Below the pieces are notes generated by a model, which had not been told where the DNA came from, made no database searches, and worked only from the letters and a program-made list of their open reading frames with translations. A stretch of DNA of 40,552 bases, taken from contig CAIXRH010000064.1 of assembly GCA_903921785.1 (NCBI GenBank), positions 1 to 40,552 of the forward strand, written 5' to 3'. Each line of letters begins with the position of its first letter. Within the stretch, counting starts at the first letter, position 1. Positions 24,992-32,850 of this stretch are shown piece after piece. The translations under genes and the position numbers were made by a program. The DNA is from an uncultured Pseudomonadota bacterium (GTDB lineage: Bacteria; Myxococcota_A; UBA796; SXON01).

Positions 24992-25786
24992 ATGCTCCTC
25001 GCCGCGCTCCTCACCGCCGCCGCCCACGCGGAGGACCTCCTCCCGCGCATCCTCCCGATTCCCCCGGATGCCCACGCCGTGGTCAAGTCGGTGCCGACCG
25101 CCGGGCGGGCGGCGCCCGAGCTCACCCGCGTCAGCGCGGTGAAGAACAAGATCACCGATGAAGACGCCTGGTTCTCCACGAACGACCTCCATCTTCCCGT
25201 GCTCGAAACGCGTCCCGACTGGATGCCCGACGCGATCGGTGGGCGGCCACTGATCCGGGTGATCGATCAGGGGAGCACGCTCACCGCGCTGTTCGGGACC
25301 GGCAACGACGCCAGCGTGGTCGTGGTCTATGGCGCGGACCGGCAGGTTCGCGGCGCGTGGGACGTCGGATCGTGGCTCACGCCGAAGAAGGCCGTTCGGG
25401 GAGACGAGGCGTTCGTCCACGGTGGCGTGCGCTGGGCGTGGATCGTCGAGGACATCCTGTACCTGTCCACCTCCCACCGCACCTACGCGTCCACCTCCTA
25501 CGGTAAAAATGCGTATGTCACCGCCATCGACGTGGCGACCGGAGACCTTCGTTGGCGCTCCGATCCCCTGGTCTGCAATGCGACGTCCTTCGTCGTGATC
25601 CGCGACGCGATCGTCTGCGGCTACGGCTTCACCGGCGAACCCGACGCCATGGTGCTGCTCGACCGCGCCGATGGCCGCGTCTTGAGTCGAACCACGCTCA
25701 GCACGGGTCCCGACTGGTTCGTGCTGGCCGACGACAAGCTCTACGTGCGAACCTACGACACTGACTACGTATTCGGCGTGAAGTAG
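24992..25786 (+). CDS. Exported PQQ/beta-propeller-like protein
   Basis: Starting at the ATG at 24992 (GGAGAGGG about 12 nt upstream), the 264-residue protein has a signal peptide MLLAALLTAAAHA cleaved before EDLL, so it is periplasmic or secreted. An in-frame ATG at 24941 would add 17 residues with a basic n-region and cannot be excluded. The mature part contains propeller-like strands with the turn YVTAIDVATGDLRWRSDP, and later VLLDRADGRVLSRTTLSTGP and ADDKLYVRTYDTDYVFGV, as in outer-membrane PQQ-like repeat proteins. No catalytic site is apparent. It converges on the amidase gene. Confidence 0.75.
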   Translation: MLLAALLTAAAHAEDLLPRILPIPPDAHAVVKSVPTAGRAAPELTRVSAVKNKITDEDAWFSTNDLHLPVLETRPDWMPDAIGGRPLIRVIDQGSTLTALFGTGNDASVVVVYGADRQVRGAWDVGSWLTPKKAVRGDEAFVHGGVRWAWIVEDILYLSTSHRTYASTSYGKNAYVTAIDVATGDLRWRSDPLVCNATSFVVIRDAIVCGYGFTGEPDAMVLLDRADGRVLSRTTLSTGPDWFVLADDKLYVRTYDTDYVFGVK

Positions 25787-25814
25787 GGCGGCACAATCGT
25801 GGTGATGCGGGCCG

Positions 25815-25833
25815 GGCCGGGCGCCCGCCGGCC
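25815..25833. terminator. Hairpin between convergent genes
   Basis: GGCCGG and CCGGCC form a 6-bp stem with a 7-nt loop. It directly abuts the amidase stop codon and lies 28 nt after the plus-strand gene, so it could serve both directions. No T-tract is present. Confidence 0.4.
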
Positions 25834-26706
25834 TCAGCGGTTCGCGCGCACCACCGCCCGGGCCACCGCGCTGGCGAACGCGGGGGCGGTGGCGGGATCG
25901 TCCCAGAGCGCCACGTCGGCGCGGTCGAGCGCCTGGTGGGTCTCCACGATGACCAACGGCACCTTGCTGCGTCGCAGCATCCGGATCCGCTTCTTCATCG
26001 TGTGCCGGTCGACGAAGACCCCCTCCCCTTCTTTGCCGTACAGGCCCGGGTAGTCGGTGCCGTCGTAGGGTTCGAACCCGGCGTCGACCATCGCGGCCGA
26101 CAGCTCGACGGCGAGGCGTCGGCGGGCAGTCACCAGCGGCTCCTCCCCTTCGTCGCTGTAGAGGAGGGCAAAGCCGGTCGCGCCGGTCTCGCCCCAACAG
26201 CCCGACTGCGCGTCGATCGCGGGGTTCGCGGCCGCGCGTGCGTCGCTGTGGAGGCTGATGACAGCGTCGGCGGGCCACGCCGCCAGGTCACGGAGCCGGG
26301 CGTCGTAGGACACGGGGAGGGCATCGGGGCGGCTGGAGCGCACCGTGAGGCCGGAGAAGGCGAAAAGCGCGCGAGCGGTGGCGTCCTGCAGACCGCGGGT
26401 GAAGTCCGCCTCGGCGCGGCAGGTGACCGACGTGTTGCCTCGGTTCTTCTCCTCTCCGTGGCCGGCGTCGACGAGGACGCGGAGCGGGCGGGTCGGTGCT
26501 TCGGGCGGGAGCACCCGCAGGGGACGGCTCACCGGCGGCGAGGGAGGGTCGGCGGGGACGTCGCTGCCGGCGCCGGCGGGAGCCGCGATGGGGAGCGCTT
26601 CCGGAGCTGTGCCGCCCGTGTGGACCGGAGAACCCGTGCCGAACGCCGACGCGCAGGCGAGGAGGAGGAAGCCGGCGAGGAGGACGAGCACGGGACCCCG
26701 AGACAC
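25834..26706 (-). CDS. N-acetylmuramoyl-L-alanine amidase (Amidase_3), lipoprotein
   Basis: From the GTG at 26706 the protein has 290 residues and a signal peptide with an arginine n-region and a lipobox (VSRGPVLVLLAGFLLLAC). A GTG at 26760 is possible but would overlap the upstream gene by 31 nt and bury the signal. A Pro-rich linker leads to the zinc amidase domain, with VLVDAGHGE (first ligand His), a Glu/Asp-rich middle, ISLHSDA (third ligand) and the catalytic Glu in VIVETHQALDR. Such enzymes cleave the bond between MurNAc and the stem peptide. It follows the small cytochrome gene by 23 nt, the last gene of the envelope operon. Inserted segments such as YGKEGEGVFVDRHTMKKR lengthen the domain. 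Confidence 0.88.
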   Translation of the reverse strand: MSRGPVLVLLAGFLLLACASAFGTGSPVHTGGTAPEALPIAAPAGAGSDVPADPPSPPVSRPLRVLPPEAPTRPLRVLVDAGHGEEKNRGNTSVTCRAEADFTRGLQDATARALFAFSGLTVRSSRPDALPVSYDARLRDLAAWPADAVISLHSDARAAANPAIDAQSGCWGETGATGFALLYSDEGEEPLVTARRRLAVELSAAMVDAGFEPYDGTDYPGLYGKEGEGVFVDRHTMKKRIRMLRRSKVPLVIVETHQALDRADVALWDDPATAPAFASAVARAVVRANR

Positions 26707-26729
26707 GTAGCGCGACGCGCGGTTCCCGA

Positions 26730-27095
26730 TCAGGTCCCCGGCGTCCCGCAGCTGAGCCACCAGGTGAGCCGCTGGCGATCGTCCTCCGGGACCCCGCCCG
26801 CGGGGGGCATGCTCGGCATCCCCCCCGTCGAGGACGAGAGGATCGAATCAGCGAACAACCACGCCTGCTCGACCGTGTCGAAGGTGACCTCGTCGGGAGC
26901 GCCGTGGCGATCTGGCGCGGTGGACGCGTGGCAGGTCTGGCACTGTGCGGTGAGGAAGCCCTGCCCGAAGGTCTCCCAGGTGAGGTGCGGCGCATCGACG
27001 CACGGATCGACGTTGGCCGAGGTGTCGGCGGTGTCGACCGGGCCGGAGTCGGAGCCGGTCGGCGGGGAGGCGCACGCCGCGAGAAGGAAGATCAC
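26730..27095 (-). CDS. Small cytochrome c lipoprotein
   Basis: This 121-residue protein starts at a GTG overlapping the upstream stop codon (GTGA). Upstream of it no ATG or GTG occurs in frame before a TGA at 27134-27132, so the signal peptide VIFLLAAC of seven residues is forced. After an Asp/Ser/Thr linker comes a single heme motif CQTCH and a later MPSMPPAGG, whose methionines could be the axial ligand, then a Trp-Trp-Leu end typical of planctomycete-type cytochromes. I infer electron transfer at the membrane with the DUF1592-like and DUF1501 partners encoded just upstream. Confidence 0.85.
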   Translation of the reverse strand: MIFLLAACASPPTGSDSGPVDTADTSANVDPCVDAPHLTWETFGQGFLTAQCQTCHASTAPDRHGAPDEVTFDTVEQAWLFADSILSSSTGGMPSMPPAGGVPEDDRQRLTWWLSCGTPGT

Positions 27096-28366
27096 GCCAC
27101 CACCCCCATGATCGGGTCGACATCTACGTATTCAGCGGGATCCACATCGGCGAGCGCCAGGAGGGTGGCGCCGACCGCTTCGGCAGAGAGCACCTCGCCA
27201 CCGTCGGACACGTCTCCGGAAGCCGGGTCGATGTTGAAGCCGTAGTAGTTGGGATCGAAGCCGCCGATCACCCGGTCGCCGACGAGGCCGTCGCCCCAGA
27301 GGAGCACCGAGGTGAACGGCCAGTGATCCTTGCCCGTGAAGCCGTTGAGCGCGGGAGTGCGCCCCATCTCGGAGAGCAACACCACCACCGTCTCTTCGGC
27401 GAGGGTGGCTGCGGAGGTGCCCGGCGTCTGGCGGAGGCGCTCGATGAGCTGCCCCAGCCCGGCGAACGTGGACTCCCAGAGCGGCGACTGGAGCGCATCG
27501 TTCTGGGTGTGGGTGTCCCAGGCGCCGGGCGTGCCGGCGTTGAGGGTGACACAGCGGCTCACGCCCATGGACAGGGCGTCCGCGGCGACCTGGGCCTGGG
27601 CGTCGAGATCGGCGCCGGCGGTGAAGTCGATGGACCACGCGAGGTCCTTGAGGTCTTCGAGATGGGCGAGCGACGCCGCGTAGTCCTGGGTGAGGCTGCG
27701 CTCCAGCGCCGACCGCGAGGCGTCGGCCCGCGCGGCGGCGCGACGCGCCATCCAGCGGTCGACCACCTTCTCGGAGGGCGCCTTCATCGTGCCCCCGACC
27801 GGGGTGTCCGTCCAAGTGAGCGCGCGACGGGAGAGGAGGGCTTCGAGCTGGCCCGAGGCCCCGGTGCGGGCCACGGCGACGCCCAGGCTGCCGGGGAACG
27901 ACGGGCCGCCGAGGACGAGGTGTGGGAGGGTGAACGCCTCGCGGTCTGCGCCAGCGATCGCCGCCGGCCAGTCGGGAGACACCCCGGACGTCGTGCCGGT
28001 CATGGCGATCATCGTGCAGATCTCGTGGGCGATCGAGCGCACCATCACCCCGTTGAACACGACCGTGTCCGCGTGGTTCGCCTCGAAGAACGTGCGCACG
28101 CTGGGCCGAGAGGGGTGGTCGACAAACGACAGGTTGCCGACGGTGGCGAGCGCGCCGTCGGGCTCCATCGCCACGGCGGAGTTGGCGTACTCGGTGGCGA
28201 AGACCCGCGTCGGGTCCCAGCCACCCTGGGCGAAGACGAAGATGAACTTCCGGCCGCTGGCGGGCGTCGCCGCGAAGGACCGGGCGGGCAGCCCGGCCGC
28301 CGCCAACGCCGCGCCGCCAACCCCCAGGTGGGCCCCGTTTCGCAGGAATTCTCGACGGTTGAGCAT
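27092..28366 (-). CDS. DUF1501 family protein, Tat-exported
   Basis: From the ATG at 28366 the protein has 424 residues. The N-terminus has the twin-arginine signal NRREFLRNG followed by a hydrophobic stretch and ASF-type cleavage, so it is exported folded. The DUF1501 blocks are FIFVFAQGGWDPTRVF, GTTSGVSPDWPAAIAG, TLNAGTPGAWDTHTQND and VVLLSEMGRTPALNGFTGKD-HWPF. This family is related to the sulfatase/alkaline phosphatase superfamily but its reaction is unknown. The gene sits 11 nt after the DUF1592-like gene; a GAGG ribosome site overlaps that stop codon. The combination of DUF1501 with a cytochrome partner recurs in Planctomycetota and Myxococcota. Confidence 0.9.
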   Translation of the reverse strand: MLNRREFLRNGAHLGVGGAALAAAGLPARSFAATPASGRKFIFVFAQGGWDPTRVFATEYANSAVAMEPDGALATVGNLSFVDHPSRPSVRTFFEANHADTVVFNGVMVRSIAHEICTMIAMTGTTSGVSPDWPAAIAGADREAFTLPHLVLGGPSFPGSLGVAVARTGASGQLEALLSRRALTWTDTPVGGTMKAPSEKVVDRWMARRAAARADASRSALERSLTQDYAASLAHLEDLKDLAWSIDFTAGADLDAQAQVAADALSMGVSRCVTLNAGTPGAWDTHTQNDALQSPLWESTFAGLGQLIERLRQTPGTSAATLAEETVVVLLSEMGRTPALNGFTGKDHWPFTSVLLWGDGLVGDRVIGGFDPNYYGFNIDPASGDVSDGGEVLSAEAVGATLLALADVDPAEYVDVDPIMGVVA

Positions 28367-28377
28367 CGGGGGTTCCC

Positions 28378-29949
28378 TCAGTAGTAGAGGAAGTCGGGGT
28401 CGCGGAGGAGGGCGGAGAGCACGCCGGCCCAGGCGGCCTTGCCGTCTCGCTCCACGGCGTACAGCGAGGACCAGAGCTCGAGGCCGGCGGCGACCTCCTC
28501 GCCGTCGGCGGCCACGCGGTGGCCGTAGAGCCGGAGGTGCAACGCCTGGAGCTGCGCGGCCATGCCGGCCCGATCCGTCTCGGGGGTGGCCGCGAAGTCG
28601 ACCGTGAACAGCCGCTCCGGCCCCTCGTTGACCACGTACGCGCTCGCCGCCTCGGCGAGGCGCTCCTGCACCAGGAGCAATGTGGCGTTCGGCGAGGTGG
28701 CCGTGCTGGTGACGTTGTACCCGTCGGCGCCGCCGGCGAGGGTGCGGAAGCCGACGGCGTCGGAGCCGAGGAGATCGTAGCCGCCATATTCCCAACGGAA
28801 CCCGGTCAGGTCCTCGACCTCCGCGGCCAGCAGGTCCGGGGTGGCCATCTTCAGGGGAACGTACCCAGCTTCGTCCGTGGCGCCGGCGCGGTAGCGTGGG
28901 TCGGCGAGCACCGTCCGGAAAAGCGCCCGCACCGTGAGCCCGTCGGCGACGAAGTCGTTCCGGTGCTCGACCAGCGCCGCGGTGTCCGCGAGGGCGATCT
29001 TGCGGCGCAGCAAAAGTTCGTAGGTCTGCTGCACCGCGCATTGCGGGAAACGCCGATCGGCCGCGATCTGCTCCCCGAGCTCGTGCAACGAGTACCCGGG
29101 CACGCCGTAGTAGGCGGGCGCGACGCCGGTGTAGTCGCGATACCGCTGCTCACGGGCCGGGAAGTACGTGGAGGCCTCCAACGGGTTGGTGTAGTCGTAC
29201 CACCAGAAGCCGAAGAGGTAGCTGGCGAGCGGGTCGAGCGAGTTGTGGCAGCTCTGGCAGCTCGGGTTCTCCCGCAGCGCGTCCTGCACGGCGTCGCCGT
29301 CGAGGAGGTTCACGTTGCGGTCGAAGTCGATGGGACGGGAGAGGTAGTCGTCGCAGAGGAAGATGCGGCTGATGGCGTTCGCGCGCTTCCGATTGGCGTT
29401 GCTGGTGGTCGAGGGGTAGCGCCACCAGAGGCTGTTGGTGCTGAGCACCCCCGCGGCCGGCCGCCCATCGGTGTAGTGCGCCTTGAGCCATCCCTCACCC
29501 TCCGGGCGATCGATCGGCCAGGCCGCGGCGAGGGTCTCATCCGCCACGGTGAAGGCCCCGGTGACCAGGGTCGAGTAGGGCAGGTCCTGGTCGGCGACGT
29601 AGCCGAGAAGCTGGAGGTCCTCCTCGCCGACAGCGCGCTGGAACGCCACGTCGTCGAGGCCGTAGGCCGACCCGGCGATGAGGAACGACTCCGTGCGGGT
29701 GAGGTAGACCTCACTCCAGAGGTCGCGGACGCGGGCGGGGAAGCCGGGGTCGTGCAGCCAGGTCTCGGTGAGCGCATCGAGCGCGGCGGGGTCGGCCTCC
29801 ACGGCGGCGATCTCCGCCTCGGTCGGGCGCTTCCCGCGCACGTCGAGAGAGATGCGCTCGGCGAGGGCCACGGCGCCCATCTCGGGCGCGGGCGTGACGG
29901 CGGCGCTGTCGCCGGGATCGGTGGCGCACGCGGCGAGGAGGAGGATCAT
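28378..29949 (-). CDS. DUF1592/DUF1588-like cytochrome lipoprotein
   Basis: From the ATG at 29949, which overlaps the previous stop codon (ATGA), the protein has 523 residues. It begins MILLLAAC, a seven-residue signal peptide. A helical N-terminal half carries RIFLCDDYLSRPIDFDRN, then a heme motif in NPSCQSCHNSLDPLA. The region FPQCAVQQTYELLLRRKIA to LFRTVLADPRYRA matches the DUF1588/1585-type tail of planctomycete cytochromes. I expect heme attachment outside the cell membrane. Substrate and partner are unknown; the following DUF1501 gene is its probable companion. Upstream starts exist in frame but lie inside the preceding gene. Confidence 0.85.
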   Translation of the reverse strand: MILLLAACATDPGDSAAVTPAPEMGAVALAERISLDVRGKRPTEAEIAAVEADPAALDALTETWLHDPGFPARVRDLWSEVYLTRTESFLIAGSAYGLDDVAFQRAVGEEDLQLLGYVADQDLPYSTLVTGAFTVADETLAAAWPIDRPEGEGWLKAHYTDGRPAAGVLSTNSLWWRYPSTTSNANRKRANAISRIFLCDDYLSRPIDFDRNVNLLDGDAVQDALRENPSCQSCHNSLDPLASYLFGFWWYDYTNPLEASTYFPAREQRYRDYTGVAPAYYGVPGYSLHELGEQIAADRRFPQCAVQQTYELLLRRKIALADTAALVEHRNDFVADGLTVRALFRTVLADPRYRAGATDEAGYVPLKMATPDLLAAEVEDLTGFRWEYGGYDLLGSDAVGFRTLAGGADGYNVTSTATSPNATLLLVQERLAEAASAYVVNEGPERLFTVDFAATPETDRAGMAAQLQALHLRLYGHRVAADGEEVAAGLELWSSLYAVERDGKAAWAGVLSALLRDPDFLYY

Positions 29950-30875
29950 CCTGCCCCCGGCGGCGTGAGCAACCCCGAGAAGTCGACCCCGCAGACGGCT
30001 CCGAGGTCCTCCCCACGGAAGTAGACCTCTCCGCAGCCGTCGCACCGATCGGCCTCCACGGGGGCGTCGTAGGTGGCCGGGCCGTCGTAGATCACGTCGT
30101 ACCAGCTCCCGTCGGCGTCGCGCACGCTGACCACCCCGGCGGGCTCTCCGGGGCAGTCGGCCATGATGTTCTCGCTCATCAGGTACACCCCGTCGAAGAC
30201 GACGGCCTGGGTCCCGTCGCCGAGGCCGCCGAGGCTGCCGGAGAGCGACACCGCGCGCCCCTCATACGAGGGGGCGTAGTAGGTGTAAAGCGAGAGATCG
30301 GGCCCCGCGTCGGCCTCCAGCCAGCTGCCCGCCACCAGCGGCCCGCTCCCCTGGAAGCCTCCCTGGATCACCAGGTAGTAGCCCGAGTACCAGCTCGGGT
30401 CGTCGACCGGGAGCTGAGAGGTGATTTGGATGGCGTAGGTGCTGCCGCCGAACTCGATGCCCGAGCCGTCGGCGCCCTGGATGCTCCCGACGCCGTTGAG
30501 CGCCGCGCCGTCCCAGTACGAACCATCGCCCGCGTCGGTGCCGGCGTAGAGTTGGTAGAAGCTGTATCCGGAGAACTGGGTACCATCCGCGGCAGTGCAG
30601 GTGTCGTACCAGTAGGCGCTGCCGTCGTAGTCATAATAGTTCGGACAGCCGCTGCTCGCGCGCGCCATCCCCGCCTCGTAGGCGGTGAAGATGGGTGACG
30701 CACTGTAGTCCCATACGGCGCCGACACCCTCGCTGACCAGCCCCGTCACCTCCTCGAGCGACAACGCCGCCACCGGAGGCGCGTCCTCCTCATAGATGTA
30801 CGGGGTATCGGCCGCCGGCGCGGAGTCGGCGGTGGTGGGCTCCGGCTGGACGCACGCAAAGCCGAAGAGCAGCAT
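29946..30875 (-). CDS. Tyr/Gly-rich predicted lipoprotein, first gene of the cytochrome operon
   Basis: This 309-residue protein starts at the ATG at 30875, preceded by GGAGG 7 nt upstream; no in-frame ATG or GTG precedes it. The signal peptide MLLFGFAC has only seven residues before the lipid-anchored Cys. The mature part is acidic and very rich in Tyr, Gly, Ser and Asp, with paired cysteines (CPNYYD, DTCTA, DRCDGCG), which suggests a secreted beta-rich domain with disulfides. I cannot place it in a family. It is the leading gene of a five-gene operon and overlaps the next gene by 4 nt. Confidence 0.8.
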   Translation of the reverse strand: MLLFGFACVQPEPTTADSAPAADTPYIYEEDAPPVAALSLEEVTGLVSEGVGAVWDYSASPIFTAYEAGMARASSGCPNYYDYDGSAYWYDTCTAADGTQFSGYSFYQLYAGTDAGDGSYWDGAALNGVGSIQGADGSGIEFGGSTYAIQITSQLPVDDPSWYSGYYLVIQGGFQGSGPLVAGSWLEADAGPDLSLYTYYAPSYEGRAVSLSGSLGGLGDGTQAVVFDGVYLMSENIMADCPGEPAGVVSVRDADGSWYDVIYDGPATYDAPVEADRCDGCGEVYFRGEDLGAVCGVDFSGLLTPPGAG

Positions 30876-30909
30876 GGGGCGCCTCCGAGCGCCTACCCTA
30901 TCCGCGGGC

Positions 30910-30944
30910 CGGGCGGCCCGGGGAGATTTCCGCCGGGCCGCCCG
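30910..30944 (-). terminator. 12-bp GC hairpin upstream of the cytochrome operon
   Basis: CGGGCGGCCCGG (30910-30921) and CCGGGCCGCCCG (30933-30944) form a perfect 12-bp stem with an 11-nt loop. It lies 16 nt after the stop codon of the small basic protein and 34 nt before the ATG at 30875. No T-tract follows. It could end the upstream transcript or fold in the leader of the operon. Confidence 0.6.
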
Positions 30945-30960
30945 AAGCGTACGCCGATCG

Positions 30961-31095
30961 TTACTTGCCCTTCACCTTGCCCGCCGCCTGGGGCGGCGGC
31001 GCTTGCTTTTTGTCGTGCGCGACCTTCGCCGCGGCCTTCTGGTTCTTGTCCTGCGCCTTGGCGCGCTGCTGCGCCTTCGGGTTCTTGTCGCCCAT
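30961..31095 (-). CDS. Small basic MGDKNPKA-type protein
   Basis: A 44-residue highly basic protein beginning MGDKNPKAQQRAKAQDKNQK and ending GKVKGK. The MGDK(S/N)PK start is one I recall from a very common set of short uncharacterised bacterial proteins, so I believe it is real although no function is known. A GGGG run lies about 8 nt before the ATG at 31095. The frame extends upstream to 31248 but that extension has no family character. The protein is probably disordered and nucleic-acid binding by charge, which is an inference. It is followed by the 12-bp hairpin. Confidence 0.75.
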   Translation of the reverse strand: MGDKNPKAQQRAKAQDKNQKAAAKVAHDKKQAPPPQAAGKVKGK

Positions 31096-31255
31096 GATCA
31101 ACCCCTGCCTTCGCATGAAGAGGCACCGGCCCGGCTGCGAAGTCCGTACGAGGGTGAGGCGCCGAGAACGCCGCCGAGACCTTGCTACGCACGGATGTAC
31201 GTTCGACCAGGGCTCGCGAGGCGGGAGGAGGGCCGGGAGGGGGAACAAACGCCCC

Positions 31256-32212
31256 TCACCAACCCCCTTCGACCTCCACGAGGATCTTCCCCTTCATCCC
31301 GCCGCGCTGCTGGCGCTCCAGCGCGCCACGGAGCTCCCGGACGGGCCAGGTGGAGTCGATGGGCACCTGCATGCCGGCGAGCACCCAGTCGCGGAGCTGC
31401 ACGAGGTCGGACGAGCGGTTCTGCACCGTCACGAACTCGCTGCGTTGCTGGCCGAAGAGCGTGAGCGCCTTGCCCCAGAAGACGCCCGGGCCGGGCAGGG
31501 TGGTGACGTAGGCGCCCGTCGGCGTGAGGAGGTGCCGGCACGAGGCGAAGCTCCAGGCCGCCGCGACGTCGAGCACGAGGTCCCACGTACCGGACGCGCG
31601 GAGCGGGTCGGTCTGGGTGCGGTCGATCACGGCGTCGGCGCCCAAGGAGCGCACCAGCTCGACCGCTCCAGTGCTGCACACCGCGGTGACCTTCGCGCCG
31701 AGCGCGTGGCCCACGCCGAGGGCCATGGTGCCCACCCCACCCGCCGCCCCGACGACGAGGATCGACCCGCCGGAAGGGAGCTTCCCGAGATCACGGATCA
31801 TCTGGAGCACCGTCGCGCCGCCGGTCGGGAACGCCGCGGCGACCTTCCCATCCATCGTCTCGGGGATCGTGGTGACCATCTCGGGGGTGGCGACCACCCA
31901 CTCCGCGAACGCGCCGCGGCGGGTGGCCCGGGTGTAGGGGAGGAATCCCGCGACCCGGTCGCCCACGACGAGGCCGGCGACGCCAGCGCCCACCTGGTCC
32001 ACCACCCCTTCGAAGTCGTAGCCGACCACCACCGGCGATTGCCGGCCGTGGAGGATAGAGGCGACGAATCCGCCACCGAGCACCTTCCAGTCCGCGGGGT
32101 TCACCGCCGCGTGGCGCACCCGCACCCGTACGTTTCCGGCGCTGGCCGAGGGTTCGGGCACGTCGGTGATCGCGAGCTCGGCGACGCCGCCGGGGGAAGC
32201 CATGGATTTCAT
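31256..32212 (-). CDS. Zinc-independent MDR oxidoreductase (quinone oxidoreductase-like)
   Basis: This is a 318-residue member of the medium-chain dehydrogenase/reductase superfamily in the NADPH:quinone reductase branch. The N-terminal catalytic domain has VRVRHAAVNPADWKVLGG and VVVGYDFEGVVDQVGAGV. The Rossmann domain has the nucleotide loop VVGAAGGVGTMALGVGHALGA (about residues 150-170). There is no structural-zinc Cys cluster. These cytoplasmic enzymes reduce quinones or enones with NADPH; the substrate cannot be told. It starts at the ATG at 32212, 71 nt from the divergent GreB-like gene, and is followed 160 nt later by the small basic protein gene. Confidence 0.9.
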   Translation of the reverse strand: MKSMASPGGVAELAITDVPEPSASAGNVRVRVRHAAVNPADWKVLGGGFVASILHGRQSPVVVGYDFEGVVDQVGAGVAGLVVGDRVAGFLPYTRATRRGAFAEWVVATPEMVTTIPETMDGKVAAAFPTGGATVLQMIRDLGKLPSGGSILVVGAAGGVGTMALGVGHALGAKVTAVCSTGAVELVRSLGADAVIDRTQTDPLRASGTWDLVLDVAAAWSFASCRHLLTPTGAYVTTLPGPGVFWGKALTLFGQQRSEFVTVQNRSSDLVQLRDWVLAGMQVPIDSTWPVRELRGALERQQRGGMKGKILVEVEGGW

Positions 32213-32283
32213 CGGGGCGATCTAATCGCTCAGCGCCCGCCCGTGACCCTCACCCCCTCCCCGCGACCGAATACGCTCCCCCC

Positions 32284-32781
32284 ATGTCCAAGGCGTTCAC
32301 CAAGGACGACGACGGGGACGACCTCGCCGTCTCCCCTCCCCTGCCCCCGCTTCCGCCCGGCGTGCCGAACTACGTCACGCCGGAAGGGGCCGCGAGCCTC
32401 GCGGCCGAGCTCAAACGCCTGGAGACCGAAGAGCGCCCCGCGCTGCGCCGCAGCGACGACGCCACCGCCCGCTCCCGCCTCGCCTGGGTGGACGCGCGGA
32501 TCCGTGCCCTCGCCGAGCGGGTGGACCGGGTGGAGATCGTCCGACCTCCGGCCGACCGCGAGGTGGTTCGGGTGGGTGCGTGGGTGCGCATCGACGGGGA
32601 ACACGGGGAGCGGGAGGTGCGGATCGTGGGGCTCGACGAGGCGGACGCCGCGGCGGGGCGCATCAGCTGGAGGTCGCCGCTGGCCACGGCGCTGGTCGGC
32701 GCCCGCGTGGGGGACACCGTCACGCTGGCGTCGCCGCGGGGCGAGACGGCGGTCGAGATCGTGGCGGTCCGGTACGGGTGA
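32284..32781 (+). CDS. GreA/GreB-family factor with altered coiled coil
   Basis: This 165-residue protein starts MSKAFTKDDD, as GreB does, and has the block NYVTPEGAASLAAELKRLETEERPALRR. The C-terminal FKBP-like domain is intact (VVRVGAWVRI to SWRSPLATALVGARVGDTV). GreB stimulates RNA cleavage by RNA polymerase with acidic residues at the tip of a coiled coil in a GDRSENADY-like segment. Here that tip is replaced by a shorter SDDATARS, so the coiled coil is reduced and only a DD pair could act. It is transcribed alone, divergent from the MDR gene. Either a cleavage factor with a minimal tip or a regulator without cleavage activity is possible. Confidence 0.85.
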   Translation: MSKAFTKDDDGDDLAVSPPLPPLPPGVPNYVTPEGAASLAAELKRLETEERPALRRSDDATARSRLAWVDARIRALAERVDRVEIVRPPADREVVRVGAWVRIDGEHGEREVRIVGLDEADAAAGRISWRSPLATALVGARVGDTVTLASPRGETAVEIVAVRYG

Positions 32782-32784
32782 GGG

Positions 32785-32850
32785 AGCGGCGGCGCCGACG
32801 TCTGTCCTGGCTCGCGCCGGTAGGGGAGGACCGGGAGGGGGAACGAAGAC
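32785..32850 (+). repeat. Dispersed intergenic repeat, degenerate family A copy
   Basis: GGCGCCGACGTC, TGTCCTGGCTCGCG and GGGAGGGGGAACG line up with the family A copies but with deletions and changes. It begins 4 nt after the GreB-like stop codon. Confidence 0.5.
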
